From positions 403,980 through 467,979 of the forward strand of contig NZ_KE386908.1 in NCBI RefSeq assembly GCF_000429485.1: a stretch of 64,000 bases of DNA. The letters are read 5' to 3'. This document shows, in pieces, positions 17,508 through 25,798 of this stretch (positions within the stretch are counted from its first letter, which is position 1; the number at the start of each line of letters is the position of its first letter). The notes under the pieces are model-generated. The model saw only the letters and a list, made by a program, of their open reading frames with translations, had not been told where the DNA came from and searched no databases. Both the position numbers and the translations under genes were made by a program. This DNA is from Aliagarivorans marinus DSM 23064 (lineage in GTDB: Bacteria > Pseudomonadota > Gammaproteobacteria > Enterobacterales > Celerinatantimonadaceae).

Positions 17508-17693
17508 GGTGCAAATCTGGGCAATCGTGGAACAAACAAGAAAGGTGATATTCTTCTAAATTTCTCGAAAATGCACTACCTAAACGCGTATATAGGAAAA
17601 ATAGTACACAAATAGTTTAATTCCGCATTTACCCCCTTTTCAAGTGCCGCGCTAACCTCCAAGCATACTAAAGCTAAGAGTTAGGAGAGAGCG
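17508..17693. promoter_or_regulatory. Divergent promoter region between the AraC gene and the sugar operon
   Basis: An AT-rich stretch (17560-17640) contains possible -10-like sequences such as TATATAGG and TAGTACACAAATAG. AraC-family direct repeats could not be assigned by eye. A GGTnnACC palindrome is not evident here, which suggests separate control from the agar regulon. Confidence 0.4.
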
Positions 17694-18599
17694 TTGAAAT
17701 TTGACGTATTAGTTTCAGGCATGAACGTAGTGGATTTGCTACTGACCATGCCCGCCTCATACAAAGCGGGGCATAAGCATCAGGTAGATGAAATCCTGAT
17801 TCAGGGAGGAGCGCCAGCGGGCAACGCGGCGTGCGGTATGGCGTCACTCGGCTTGAATACTGCTTTCTTGGGTTTCTTGGGGAATAACCCCCAAAGCAAC
17901 ATCGCCAAGGGTGAGTTGGAGCGCTGCGGCGTGGTGACCGACTTAATGCTGCGTGATGGCACTGCAGTGCCGGCTACCGCGCTGGTGCAGGTTGACCCAG
18001 ACAACGGCGATCGCACCGTGTTCTATACCACCAATGGCTACCGCGCACTGTCGCCGATGGATATCGATGACGGCTGGCTGGCTAGCACCAAGCTGGTGTT
18101 CGTCGATGGCTACGATATCGAAGGCAACCTGGCGCTGCTGGAGAAAGCCAAAGAGTTGGGCCTGCCATCGGTGGTGGATATGGAAGCCGGCGATCGCGGC
18201 CAACTGATGCACATGCTTAAACTTGGCGGCCACGTGATCTTGCCGCTCGAAGCCGCGCAATTCCTTGCCGAAGAACAGCTTCCCGAAACCTGCCTGCGCA
18301 AACTCAGCGCCCTGACCGACGGCCAAGTGGTGATTACCGATGGCGCCAACGGCAGCTGGGCGCTTGACGGCGAAGAGCTGGTTCAACAGTGCTGTTTCCC
18401 GGTTGAGGTTGTCGATACCACCGGCTGTGGTGATGCCTACCACGCCTCTTACGCCTATGGCCTGTTGAAAGGCTTTGACTTGGCCAAGCGCATGCAGTTC
18501 GCCTCTGGCTTCGCGGCGATTGTTGCCACCCATTTTGGCGGTCGTACCCGTTTCCCGAGCGAGGAACAGGTGTGGCAGTTTATTCAGAATTATTCATAA
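17694..18599 (+). CDS. PfkB-family sugar kinase
   Basis: The gene starts at TTG 17694, with AGGAGA five bases upstream; no ATG near the N-terminus fits. The 301-residue product has the PfkB features GGAPAGNAACGMASLG (about 39-54) and the ATP and anion-hole motif DTTGCGDAYHA with catalytic base Asp247. The usual DTTGAGD alanine is replaced by cysteine, a minor change. The family phosphorylates sugars at O1, O5 or O6. Its position before a sugar isomerase and an aldolase suggests it phosphorylates the ketose made by that isomerase. Confidence 0.85.
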   Translation: MKFDVLVSGMNVVDLLLTMPASYKAGHKHQVDEILIQGGAPAGNAACGMASLGLNTAFLGFLGNNPQSNIAKGELERCGVVTDLMLRDGTAVPATALVQVDPDNGDRTVFYTTNGYRALSPMDIDDGWLASTKLVFVDGYDIEGNLALLEKAKELGLPSVVDMEAGDRGQLMHMLKLGGHVILPLEAAQFLAEEQLPETCLRKLSALTDGQVVITDGANGSWALDGEELVQQCCFPVEVVDTTGCGDAYHASYAYGLLKGFDLAKRMQFASGFAAIVATHFGGRTRFPSEEQVWQFIQNYS

Positions 18600-18609
18600 G
18601 GAACCTTCC

Positions 18610-20124
18610 ATGAGCATAGATTTTACCCAACGCCAAGGCGTGGTTGAGCAAGCGATGAGCGAGCTGGTTAGCCCACGCACTGCCCGCAAAGATGTACCGG
18701 TTGGCTTTATCGGTATCGGTTTTGAGCTGCACTTCGACTGGGCCAAGGCCAAGCAGTCGTACACCCAAGCGGTGGGCGATGTAAAAGGTGTATTCAGCGA
18801 ATACAACTCGATGCTGGCTGAAGAAGAGCCCATCCAAACCAAAGACGACATGCTGAAGCTGTTGAACGCCTACCGCGCTCAGGGCATGCAAGCATTGGTG
18901 GTGTACCAAGCCTCATACATCTCTGGTGATATGGCGCTGGCCTTGGCCACTTGGTTGGCCGAGCACGATGTGCCAGTACTGAGCTGGTCACACACCGAAA
19001 CCACTGGTGGCAGCCTGACGGCTAACCGCCTGTGTGGTCAAAACTTCCTGCTGAACATTCTCTCCTCGATGGATGTGCGCTACTCGTGGATCTTCGAAGA
19101 GCCAGGCGCCGACAGCTTGGGCGAGTCACTGGGCCGCTTTATCGATGCAGTATCGGCCAAAGCACGCCTTAAGCACGCCAAGATCCTGATGGTAGGCGGT
19201 ATGCGCGTACCGGGCTTCTACGACTGTGAACTGAACGAGATGTCGATTGCCAAGCACTTTGGTCTGGCGGTGGATCGCATCGATATGCAAACCATCTGGA
19301 AGCACGGCGAAGAGAACTTTGCCGAAGCGCAGGTTAATGCAGTGGTCGACAAGCTGCTGTCTTCGCCCTCTGTAGCGGGCAACGGCGTATCGGATAACGA
19401 GCTGTTCTTGTCAGTACGTTTGGCGCTGGCGATTGCCGATTATGCTAACAGTAACGAGTACGTGGGCGTGGCCCTGAAGAACTGGCCAGAATTGTTCGAT
19501 AACTACGGCATCGCCGGTGATGGTGCAGGCGCGTTGGTACAAGATCTGGGTATTCCAGTGGCCGACGAATCTGACATGGGCGCGCTGCTAACCATGGTGG
19601 CCTTTAACGAGCTGACCATGAGCAAAGGCCTGCCAACGCTGATGGACTTCTCCTTCGTTGACCACGCCAACAACAAAGTGGGCATGTGGCACTGTGGCGG
19701 TACCTCCACCAAGTTGATGCGCGAAGGCACCCAGTTTGAGATCCGCAACCACAGCATTCTGGACAACTACGATCCAGAAGACTCCTACGGCATGCTGTTT
19801 GAGTTCCTGCAAGAGCTGGGTCCGGTCACCATTGCCAAATATCAATACCCTCACGCATCAACCATCTTCGCCTTCGAAGGTGAGCTGGTGGACTCGCCAA
19901 TGCGCTATCGCGGCTGTTATGGCGAAGTGGCGCCCAAAGAGCTGTGCTCTAAGCAGATTGCCGGTTCAGTGATGAACTACGGCATGGACCACCACTGGGT
20001 GATGGCCCGCGGTGAGCTGCTGGAGCTGCTACGTGAATTCAACTTCTGGGTGGGCATCGAAGAGCTGGCACCTACTGAAGCGAAAACCTCTGGTCGCAGC
20101 ATCCCTAAAAAGATGGACTTTTAA
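18610..20124 (+). CDS. L-fucose/L-arabinose-isomerase-family protein
   Basis: The start ATG 18610 lies behind AAGGAACC, ten bases after the kinase stop. The 504-residue protein resembles the fucose isomerase superfamily: an N-terminal Rossmann-like half (VGFIGIGFELHFDWA, YNSMLAEEEPI, LVVYQASYISGD), a central half with E and D residues expected to hold manganese (AGDGAGALVQDLGIPVADESDM, about 290-315), and a C-terminal histidine-containing part (MWHCGGTSTKLM, MDHHWVMARG). The family interconverts aldoses and ketoses. Which sugar is used cannot be read from sequence; galactose-related sugars from agar or porphyran are plausible because GH50 genes flank the operon. Confidence 0.75.
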   Translation: MSIDFTQRQGVVEQAMSELVSPRTARKDVPVGFIGIGFELHFDWAKAKQSYTQAVGDVKGVFSEYNSMLAEEEPIQTKDDMLKLLNAYRAQGMQALVVYQASYISGDMALALATWLAEHDVPVLSWSHTETTGGSLTANRLCGQNFLLNILSSMDVRYSWIFEEPGADSLGESLGRFIDAVSAKARLKHAKILMVGGMRVPGFYDCELNEMSIAKHFGLAVDRIDMQTIWKHGEENFAEAQVNAVVDKLLSSPSVAGNGVSDNELFLSVRLALAIADYANSNEYVGVALKNWPELFDNYGIAGDGAGALVQDLGIPVADESDMGALLTMVAFNELTMSKGLPTLMDFSFVDHANNKVGMWHCGGTSTKLMREGTQFEIRNHSILDNYDPEDSYGMLFEFLQELGPVTIAKYQYPHASTIFAFEGELVDSPMRYRGCYGEVAPKELCSKQIAGSVMNYGMDHHWVMARGELLELLREFNFWVGIEELAPTEAKTSGRSIPKKMDF

Positions 20125-20151
20125 TTAACCGACAAGCAATTGGGAAACATT

Positions 20152-20991
20152 ATGTCTCAGGCATTATCTTCACTGTTGAATCAATACCGCGCCAACCAAC
20201 GTTGTCTGGCCGGCTTTAACATCAACGACATCTACGATCTGCATGCGGTTGCGTTGGCGGCCAATGAGCTGGACCTGCCGTTTATGGCAATGACCTACCC
20301 ACCGGTTGCCGAGCTAAACGGCACCTGGCTGTGCCGCAAGATGGTTGACGGTTTTGAGCGTATCGCGAAAAACAAGATCTACCTGCACCTGGACCACAGC
20401 ACCTCAGTAGACCTGTGTAAAAAAGCCATCGACGACGGCTATGACTCGGTGATGATCGACGGCTCGCACCACGACATCAAAACCAACATCAAGATGACCC
20501 AGGAAGTGGTGAAATACGCCCGCAGCGCTGGCGTCTGTGTGGAAGCGGAGATCGGCAAAATCATGGGCCGTGACGTGGTAGTGAAATCAGAAGATGACTA
20601 CCTGGCCTCGGTGGCCGATGTGGTGGCGCTGTGCGAAGAAGCCGGCCCTGACATCGTCGCCGTTGGTATCGGTACCGCCCATGGCTTTACCCCAACCACG
20701 CCGAAGATCCACTTCGAGCGCCTAAAGCAGATTGCTGATGCCGTGCCAAACCCACTGGTACTGCACGGCGGCACCGGGATTGCCGATGAAGATATCCAGA
20801 AGTCGATCACCATGGGTATCGCCAAGATCAACATTGGCACCATCGTGCATACCACCTACATGCGCGAAACCCACAACGAGATCAGCAAAGACGTGAAAGC
20901 GGCCTACCCGCCGTTCATCATGAAAGACGTGATCCCACGTGTGCAAGAAGTGGTGGTAGACCGCCTGAAAGCGGTAAATCCACACCTGTAA
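20152..20991 (+). CDS. Class II (zinc) fructose-bisphosphate/tagatose-bisphosphate-type aldolase
   Basis: The 279-residue enzyme starts at ATG 20152 behind GGGA. Class II aldolase landmarks are clear: HLDHS (zinc His), VEAEIG (Glu), GTAHG (zinc His), VLHGGTGIADE (zinc His, phosphate loop) and KINIGT. The family (Fba, GatY, KbaY, IolJ) cleaves ketose phosphates to dihydroxyacetone phosphate and an aldehyde. With only one kinase in the operon, the substrate may be a ketose 1-phosphate rather than a bisphosphate; this is inference. It is the last gene of the kinase-isomerase-aldolase operon and is followed by a GC-rich hairpin. Confidence 0.88.
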   Translation: MSQALSSLLNQYRANQRCLAGFNINDIYDLHAVALAANELDLPFMAMTYPPVAELNGTWLCRKMVDGFERIAKNKIYLHLDHSTSVDLCKKAIDDGYDSVMIDGSHHDIKTNIKMTQEVVKYARSAGVCVEAEIGKIMGRDVVVKSEDDYLASVADVVALCEEAGPDIVAVGIGTAHGFTPTTPKIHFERLKQIADAVPNPLVLHGGTGIADEDIQKSITMGIAKINIGTIVHTTYMRETHNEISKDVKAAYPPFIMKDVIPRVQEVVVDRLKAVNPHL

Positions 20992-20999
20992 TAGCAAAC

Positions 21000-21020
21000 G
21001 CCCCCGGCATGTTCGGGGGC
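21000..21020 (+). terminator. GC-rich hairpin after the aldolase gene
   Basis: GCCCCCG / CGGGGGC with a seven-base loop. The following T stretch is short (GGTCTTAACT), so efficiency is uncertain. Confidence 0.6.
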
Positions 21021-21302
21021 GGTCTTAACTGCTAACAGTTAACAGTGGCCGGCCTACCTTCACCTGAGCCAAGTTGCTTCTTGGGATAACGCGATGGTTT
21101 AGCCTACTTTCTTTCGTGTTATTCCGAAAAGCGCATGCACTTAAGGCTCTATGTCGATTGCAAGCCGAGTGTGCGGAGTGGGTCGGCCATTTTTCAGTGT
21201 TTTCAAGCGTGTAGTTAGCCTCTTTTCAGCCCTCACCGCAGTACTCCCTTCTAGTGAGCTAGTAAGCTTTCCAAGAGAAATAACGAAATAGTGGTACGGG
21301 TC

Positions 21303-21340
21303 ACATTGGTAGAACCAAAATTCCAAATTGGTTGACCAGA
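21303..21340 (+). promoter_or_regulatory. Operators upstream of the second GH50 gene
   Basis: ATTGGTTGACCAGA (21327-21340) and CATTGGTAGAACCAA (about 21304-21318) belong to the recurrent palindrome. They lie about 150 bases before the GH50 start at 21489, in a 497-base gap that otherwise holds no gene; a 61-codon minus-strand frame in it (21141-21326) looks spurious. Confidence 0.65.
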
Positions 21341-21488
21341 AAAACAGGGGCGGGGATACTACACGACAGCTAGAAATGGAATGACAGCAGGCGCTGTCAC
21401 TGCAGACTTAGAGTAACGCTCGCATCGGTTTAAATGCAAGGTGGCGTGGCGAGCACGACAAGACTACAACCTTTGAAGAGGATTCAAC

Positions 21489-23756
21489 ATGAACGCCAAG
21501 TTTTCGCCAGAGCAGGTAGTGGCGGTATCGGATCAGGAACAATCTATTCTGATTTACGATTTCTCCGGCGACGCCTTACCTTCGGCTTTTTCCTTCAACA
21601 ATATCGATGCTGAGTTGGTTAGCCAAGGCGCAGGGATTACCTGTGGCGAGCAAGCCCTGAAGATCCACTGCAACAGCGCAGAGAACATGTACACCTCGGT
21701 GTATATCGAACCGGAAACGCCGTTTGACTGGAGCAAACTGGCTGATTTTAGCTTCGCCTTCGACACCACCAACACCGGCAGCCGTTGCACCCAGATCTTT
21801 ATCAACATCTTCGACCACAAAGGTCAGATGCACAGCCGCAGTGTGAATGTGGCAGCTGGCGTAACCCAAACCAACTTGGTAGAGCTTAAAGGCGAGTTCC
21901 TGCGCAATACCACTAGCTGTGAATCAGGCTTGCGCTCCGATCCCGCATCGTTCGATACCCCCTTTGAGTACGCTACTTGGATGTGGGGTTTGATGAACAT
22001 CGACCTGACCGCCATTGCCAAGATTGAACTGAGTATTCACGGCACCCTGATCGACCACGACATGGTGCTGGATAACTTCCGCCTGATCATGAGCCCAGAG
22101 CACAATCGCGACTTCTTGAAAGCCAGCATCGACCGCTTCGGCCAAGACGCCAACACCGAGTTCGCTGAGAAGGTACAAAGCGAGGAAGACTTGCTCAAGC
22201 GCATGGACGACGAGCTAAGCGTGCTTGAAGAAGGTGCTATGGCCGACCGCTCGCGCTTTGGCGGCTACACCGCCGGCGAGCGCTACGAGGCCACCGGTTT
22301 CTTCCGCACCCAAAAACTGGGCGACACCTGGGCGCTGATCGACCCAGATGGCTACCCCTATTTCGCCACCGGTATCGACATCCTGCGTCTGGCCAACTCC
22401 TACACCATCACTGGTGTGGACTACGACCACGACCTTGTGACTCAACGTACCTCTGAAGATCTCACCCCAGAAGACTCCATGGAGAAGCTGGTGGTGAGTA
22501 AAGCGGCCATGGCCAGCGGGAAGGTTATCAACCAGTGGCGTCGCGACTTCTTCCAGTGGCTGCCGGATATCGATGATCCGCTGGCCGAGCACTACAGCTA
22601 CGCCCGTGAGGTATGGGAAGGCCCAGTCGAGCAAGGACAGATCTTCAGCTTCTACGGCGCTAACCTGCAGCGTAAGTACGGCAAAGACTACATGGAAACC
22701 TGGCGTAAGGTGACCATCGACCGTATGGTGAACTGGGGCTTTACCTCGCTGGGTAACTGGACCGCACCTGAGTTCTACGAGAACGAAACCGTACCGTTCT
22801 TCGCCAACGGCTGGATTATCGGCGACTTTAAAACCGTGAGTAGTGGTGATGATTTCTGGGCCGCACTGCCAGATCCCTTCGACCCGCTGTTCCGCACCCG
22901 CGCCGAAGCGACCGTGGCTCAAGTTCGCGAAGAGATCAAAGACACCCCATGGTGTGTCGGTATCTTTATCGATAACGAGAAGAGCTGGGGCCGCATGGGC
23001 ACCATCGAAGGGCAGTATGGTATCTCGATCCACACCCTAGGTCGCGACGCTGCAGAGTGCCCGACCAAGGCGGTATTCGTGGAGCTGATGAAGAATAAGT
23101 ACAGTAGCATCGATGCGCTGAATGCCTCGTGGGGCACCGCAATCGCCTCGTGGGACGCCTTCGCCAAAGGGGTGAAAGATCTCGAGCACAACGACGCGCA
23201 GCTGGTAGACTACGCCATCTGTCTGGAAGCCTATGCCAGCGAGTACTTCCGCGTGGTTAACGAGTCGCTAAAAGCGGTACTGCCAAACCACCTGTACCTT
23301 GGCTCACGCTTTGCCGACTGGGGGATGACTCCAGAGGTGGTGCGCGCCTGTGCCAAGCATGTGGATGTGGTGTCGTACAACTACTACAAAGAAGGTCTGC
23401 ACCCGCAGCCTTGGAAGTTCCTGGCTGAGATCGATATGCCAAGCATCATCGGCGAGTACCACTTCGGCGTGAAAGGCGAAGGCCTGCACCACGCGGGTCT
23501 GGTTACCGCTAGCTGCCAAGAAGAGCGTGGCAAGATGTACGAAGCCTACATGCACTCGGTTATCGACAACCCGTACTTTATCGGTGCCCACTGGTTCCAA
23601 TACATCGACTCACCAGTCACCGGCCGCTCCTACGACGGCGAAAACTACAACGTTGGCTTCGTCACCAACGCCGATATCCCTTACCAGCCAATGGTGGATG
23701 CCGCTAAGCGAATTCACTCCAGCATGTATCAACGCCGTTTCGGTGGTAAGAAGTAA
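21489..23756 (+). CDS. GH50 beta-agarase without signal peptide
   Basis: The 755-residue protein begins MNAKFSPEQVVAVSD with no hydrophobic segment, so it should stay in the cytoplasm. One beta-rich domain (about 15-200) precedes the GH50 barrel. The catalytic pair is present: Glu497 in FIDNEKSWG and Glu656 in IIGEYHFG. The barrel keeps most motifs of the secreted homologue at 13531-16428, such as FSFYGANLQRKYG and AHWFQYIDSPVTGRSYDGENYN. A cytoplasmic GH50 fits further cleavage of imported neoagaro-oligosaccharides to neoagarobiose, the substrate of GH117. It is monocistronic, with a terminator at 23853. Confidence 0.92.
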   Translation: MNAKFSPEQVVAVSDQEQSILIYDFSGDALPSAFSFNNIDAELVSQGAGITCGEQALKIHCNSAENMYTSVYIEPETPFDWSKLADFSFAFDTTNTGSRCTQIFINIFDHKGQMHSRSVNVAAGVTQTNLVELKGEFLRNTTSCESGLRSDPASFDTPFEYATWMWGLMNIDLTAIAKIELSIHGTLIDHDMVLDNFRLIMSPEHNRDFLKASIDRFGQDANTEFAEKVQSEEDLLKRMDDELSVLEEGAMADRSRFGGYTAGERYEATGFFRTQKLGDTWALIDPDGYPYFATGIDILRLANSYTITGVDYDHDLVTQRTSEDLTPEDSMEKLVVSKAAMASGKVINQWRRDFFQWLPDIDDPLAEHYSYAREVWEGPVEQGQIFSFYGANLQRKYGKDYMETWRKVTIDRMVNWGFTSLGNWTAPEFYENETVPFFANGWIIGDFKTVSSGDDFWAALPDPFDPLFRTRAEATVAQVREEIKDTPWCVGIFIDNEKSWGRMGTIEGQYGISIHTLGRDAAECPTKAVFVELMKNKYSSIDALNASWGTAIASWDAFAKGVKDLEHNDAQLVDYAICLEAYASEYFRVVNESLKAVLPNHLYLGSRFADWGMTPEVVRACAKHVDVVSYNYYKEGLHPQPWKFLAEIDMPSIIGEYHFGVKGEGLHHAGLVTASCQEERGKMYEAYMHSVIDNPYFIGAHWFQYIDSPVTGRSYDGENYNVGFVTNADIPYQPMVDAAKRIHSSMYQRRFGGKK

Positions 23757-23852
23757 CGATTAGTTGCTAGGGCCTGCACTCTTTAGGGTTTGGCTTTGTT
23801 CAAACCAACATCAAAGAGAACAGGCTCTAATGATTAAATTGAGCGTAAGAAC

Positions 23853-23879
23853 AAGCCCGGCGAAAGTCGGGCTTTTTTG
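23853..23879 (+). terminator. Terminator after the cytoplasmic GH50
   Basis: AAGCCCG / CGGGCTT (23853-23859 and 23868-23874) is followed by TTTTT, a typical intrinsic terminator. Confidence 0.8.
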
Positions 23880-24024
23880 TGTCCAGTCGAGTCGTTGAGA
23901 TATCTACAATATGGTGATTGAAAGCGTGCCTTGACCTGCATCATAGGCGTTGCAACAGCTGCCCTGAGATAATAATGACGAGTTAATCGTTAGCGTTACT
24001 AATCAAGGAAGAACCGAGGGCGAT

Positions 24025-24501
24025 ATGGAGTTAAAACACACCGAAGTCGGAGCCGTACTACTTATCAAACGGCGGCTGACCATTCCCGAAATCGGCGCAG
24101 CGAGCGCCGCATGTTGTGACAAGGTTTTCCTAAAAGCCAGTGAGCTCGGCCTTGAGGTGACTGGGCCTTGGCACTTTATCGCTTATAACCTTCCCCAAGA
24201 TATTGAAACCCCATTCGATATTGAGTTTTGCCTCCCCGTTTCTAGCGCCGATGGGCTGGCGATTGAAGACGAGATTAGCACTGGCACTCTTGGCAACTTC
24301 TACTGCGCAAGCCGAACCTACAAAGGCAGTCTGCAAGGCTTGTTCGAGTTGGGCTACCAACCACTCGTCGCGCAGATTAATGCCGCTAACGGCCGTTACA
24401 CAGGTGAGAGCCGTGAGATCTATCACGTGTGGCAAGGGCCTGAGTCGGATAGTAATGTTGTTGAGATTCAGTTTGGCTTGCTTGAAAGTGGCAGCGATTA
24501 A
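24025..24501 (+). CDS. GyrI-like (AraC effector-binding domain) protein
   Basis: The 158-residue protein looks like a stand-alone GyrI-like/SOUL-type effector-binding domain. It has two repeats of a beta-alpha-beta pattern, with PWHFIAYN in the first half, a CLPVSS strand, and the late motif GESREIYHVW ahead of EIQFGL. Such proteins bind small hydrophobic or cationic compounds. It has no DNA-binding part. The neighbouring GntR gene is convergent and only 23 bases away, so any functional link is uncertain. Confidence 0.7.
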   Translation: MELKHTEVGAVLLIKRRLTIPEIGAASAACCDKVFLKASELGLEVTGPWHFIAYNLPQDIETPFDIEFCLPVSSADGLAIEDEISTGTLGNFYCASRTYKGSLQGLFELGYQPLVAQINAANGRYTGESREIYHVWQGPESDSNVVEIQFGLLESGSD

Positions 24502-24524
24502 GTTGCGACCAATCCTAGCGCTGG

Positions 24525-25445
24525 CTACCCAAACAACTCTTGCGCAATTTGCTCCTTCTCTTTCGCTGCACGCGCTAGGTGAGTCTCCAAAAACAGGGCC
24601 GCTTCCTGTAACTGCCCGGTCTCGATAAGTTCCAGTAGCTGAATATGCTCCTGACATTCTCGGCGAGGGATGGGGCGCTTGCCGTTGACGTTGTATTCCA
24701 CTAAGCGGCGTAGACGGTTTACCCGCTGTAGGGCGTCGAGCAGGAAGATGTTGCCAGACATGGCAACCAGCGCTTCGTGAAACTGTACACCGGCGTTAAA
24801 CATCTCAGCGGCCGATACCAGCTTTTGGTCGTTGTTGAGGATGTCGATCTGGGCCATCCGTAGCATCTGCAGTGTGGTGTGGTCGATGGAAAAGCCGGGA
24901 TCGCGCAGGGCCTCTGGTTCAATCAATTGGCGAAAGCGGTAGCTTTGGGCATAGGCGGTGGGGGAGGAGATAAACTCATTGAAGCCCCAGCCATAGCCGA
25001 TGTTGCGATTCAGCCAGCTGTCTTTTTCCATGGCGAGCAGCGCTTCTTGAATGGCCTTACGGCTAAGTTGGTAGCGCGCCATCAACTCGTTCTCGCTGAA
25101 GGTCTTGTTGAGCTTGCCCGACAAGTAGTCTTGGCCGATCTGATAGCAGATCGGGGCCAGATCGCGCCGCTCTTTATCCACCGGGGTTAGCACATTGCCG
25201 ACATCGCGCTCTGGTAGCTTGGCCAAGAAAAAGCCTTGGTTGGGCTTTTTCGTGAGATAGCCCTGCTGCTGCAGATGGGCCAAGGCCGAGCGTATTGGTG
25301 TGCGCGATACCTTGAGCACCTTAGATAGCTCGACTTCCTTTATATGTGCGCCCACGTCCAACTGCTGTTCGATGGTGTAATCAAGTACCCGAGTGGCTAG
25401 TTGCTCTGCTGAGCTTGCTCGTCGATTGCTTTGCTGTGTATCCAT
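24525..25445 (-). CDS. GntR-family regulator with two winged helices and an FCD-like domain
   Basis: The 306-residue protein starts with a normal GntR winged helix (about 12-76; SKVLKVSRTPIRSALAHLQQ, wing KPNQGFFLAKL). A second winged helix follows (about 98-155; SENELMARYQLSRKAIQEAL), and the C-terminal half looks like an FCD ligand domain (FRQLIEPEAL, FHEALVAMSGN, HIQLLELIETG). Most FCD regulators have only one winged helix. It is divergent from the acid-sugar operon that starts at 25799, and three TTGTATTTTGT-type sites lie between them, so it very probably controls that operon. Confidence 0.88.
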   Translation of the reverse strand: MDTQQSNRRASSAEQLATRVLDYTIEQQLDVGAHIKEVELSKVLKVSRTPIRSALAHLQQQGYLTKKPNQGFFLAKLPERDVGNVLTPVDKERRDLAPICYQIGQDYLSGKLNKTFSENELMARYQLSRKAIQEALLAMEKDSWLNRNIGYGWGFNEFISSPTAYAQSYRFRQLIEPEALRDPGFSIDHTTLQMLRMAQIDILNNDQKLVSAAEMFNAGVQFHEALVAMSGNIFLLDALQRVNRLRRLVEYNVNGKRPIPRRECQEHIQLLELIETGQLQEAALFLETHLARAAKEKEQIAQELFG

Positions 25446-25528
25446 ACCTTAACCAAGTTTGCCCACTCTACGGCTGCGTGGGTGACGCGTATAAGGCCAA
25501 TTGGCCGTCTTTTTCAGTATTGTTCACT

Positions 25529-25793
25529 AATTGTATTTTGTGAACAACCTTTGTTTGCTGTGTTTGATATGTGAAAAATGTGTTGTATTTCACAAACCAA
25601 AAATACAATAAATATCCTTTTAGGTGCTCGCTCTTATGGGGGTTACTCAGTGCTTCATCCATAACTATCAGATATAAAAGAAAATAACGCTTGGTTTTTA
25701 ATCTTTGCTACCCACAAAGAGGGTGTTAACGGGATGTTGACACTTTAGCGTGCGTAATCCAATACTGTATTCAGTGTTTACAAAATACAATTA
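25529..25793. promoter_or_regulatory. Three matching operators for the acid-sugar regulator
   Basis: AATTGTATTTTGTGAACA (25529-25546) and the reverse-complement of TGTTTACAAAATACAATTA (25775-25793) share TAATTGTATTTTGTnAACA. A third copy, GTTGTATTTCACAAACC (25582-25598), lies between, with AAAATACAATA adjacent. The last site ends only five bases before the ATG at 25799, so binding there could block initiation directly. Confidence 0.65.
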
Positions 25794-25798
25794 TTGAG

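Noticed and set aside
21141..21326. 61-codon minus-strand frame in the gap before the second GH50
   Set aside because: It has no ribosome-binding site or recognisable features and covers the operator region.
22215..23033. Long minus-strand frame (272 codons) within the cytoplasmic GH50
   Set aside because: It is antisense to the barrel-coding part, where codon bias leaves open reverse frames; its sequence matches no known domain.
24130..24657. Minus-strand frame across the GyrI-like gene
   Set aside because: It runs through the well-supported GyrI-like gene and the end of the GntR gene and shows no motif.
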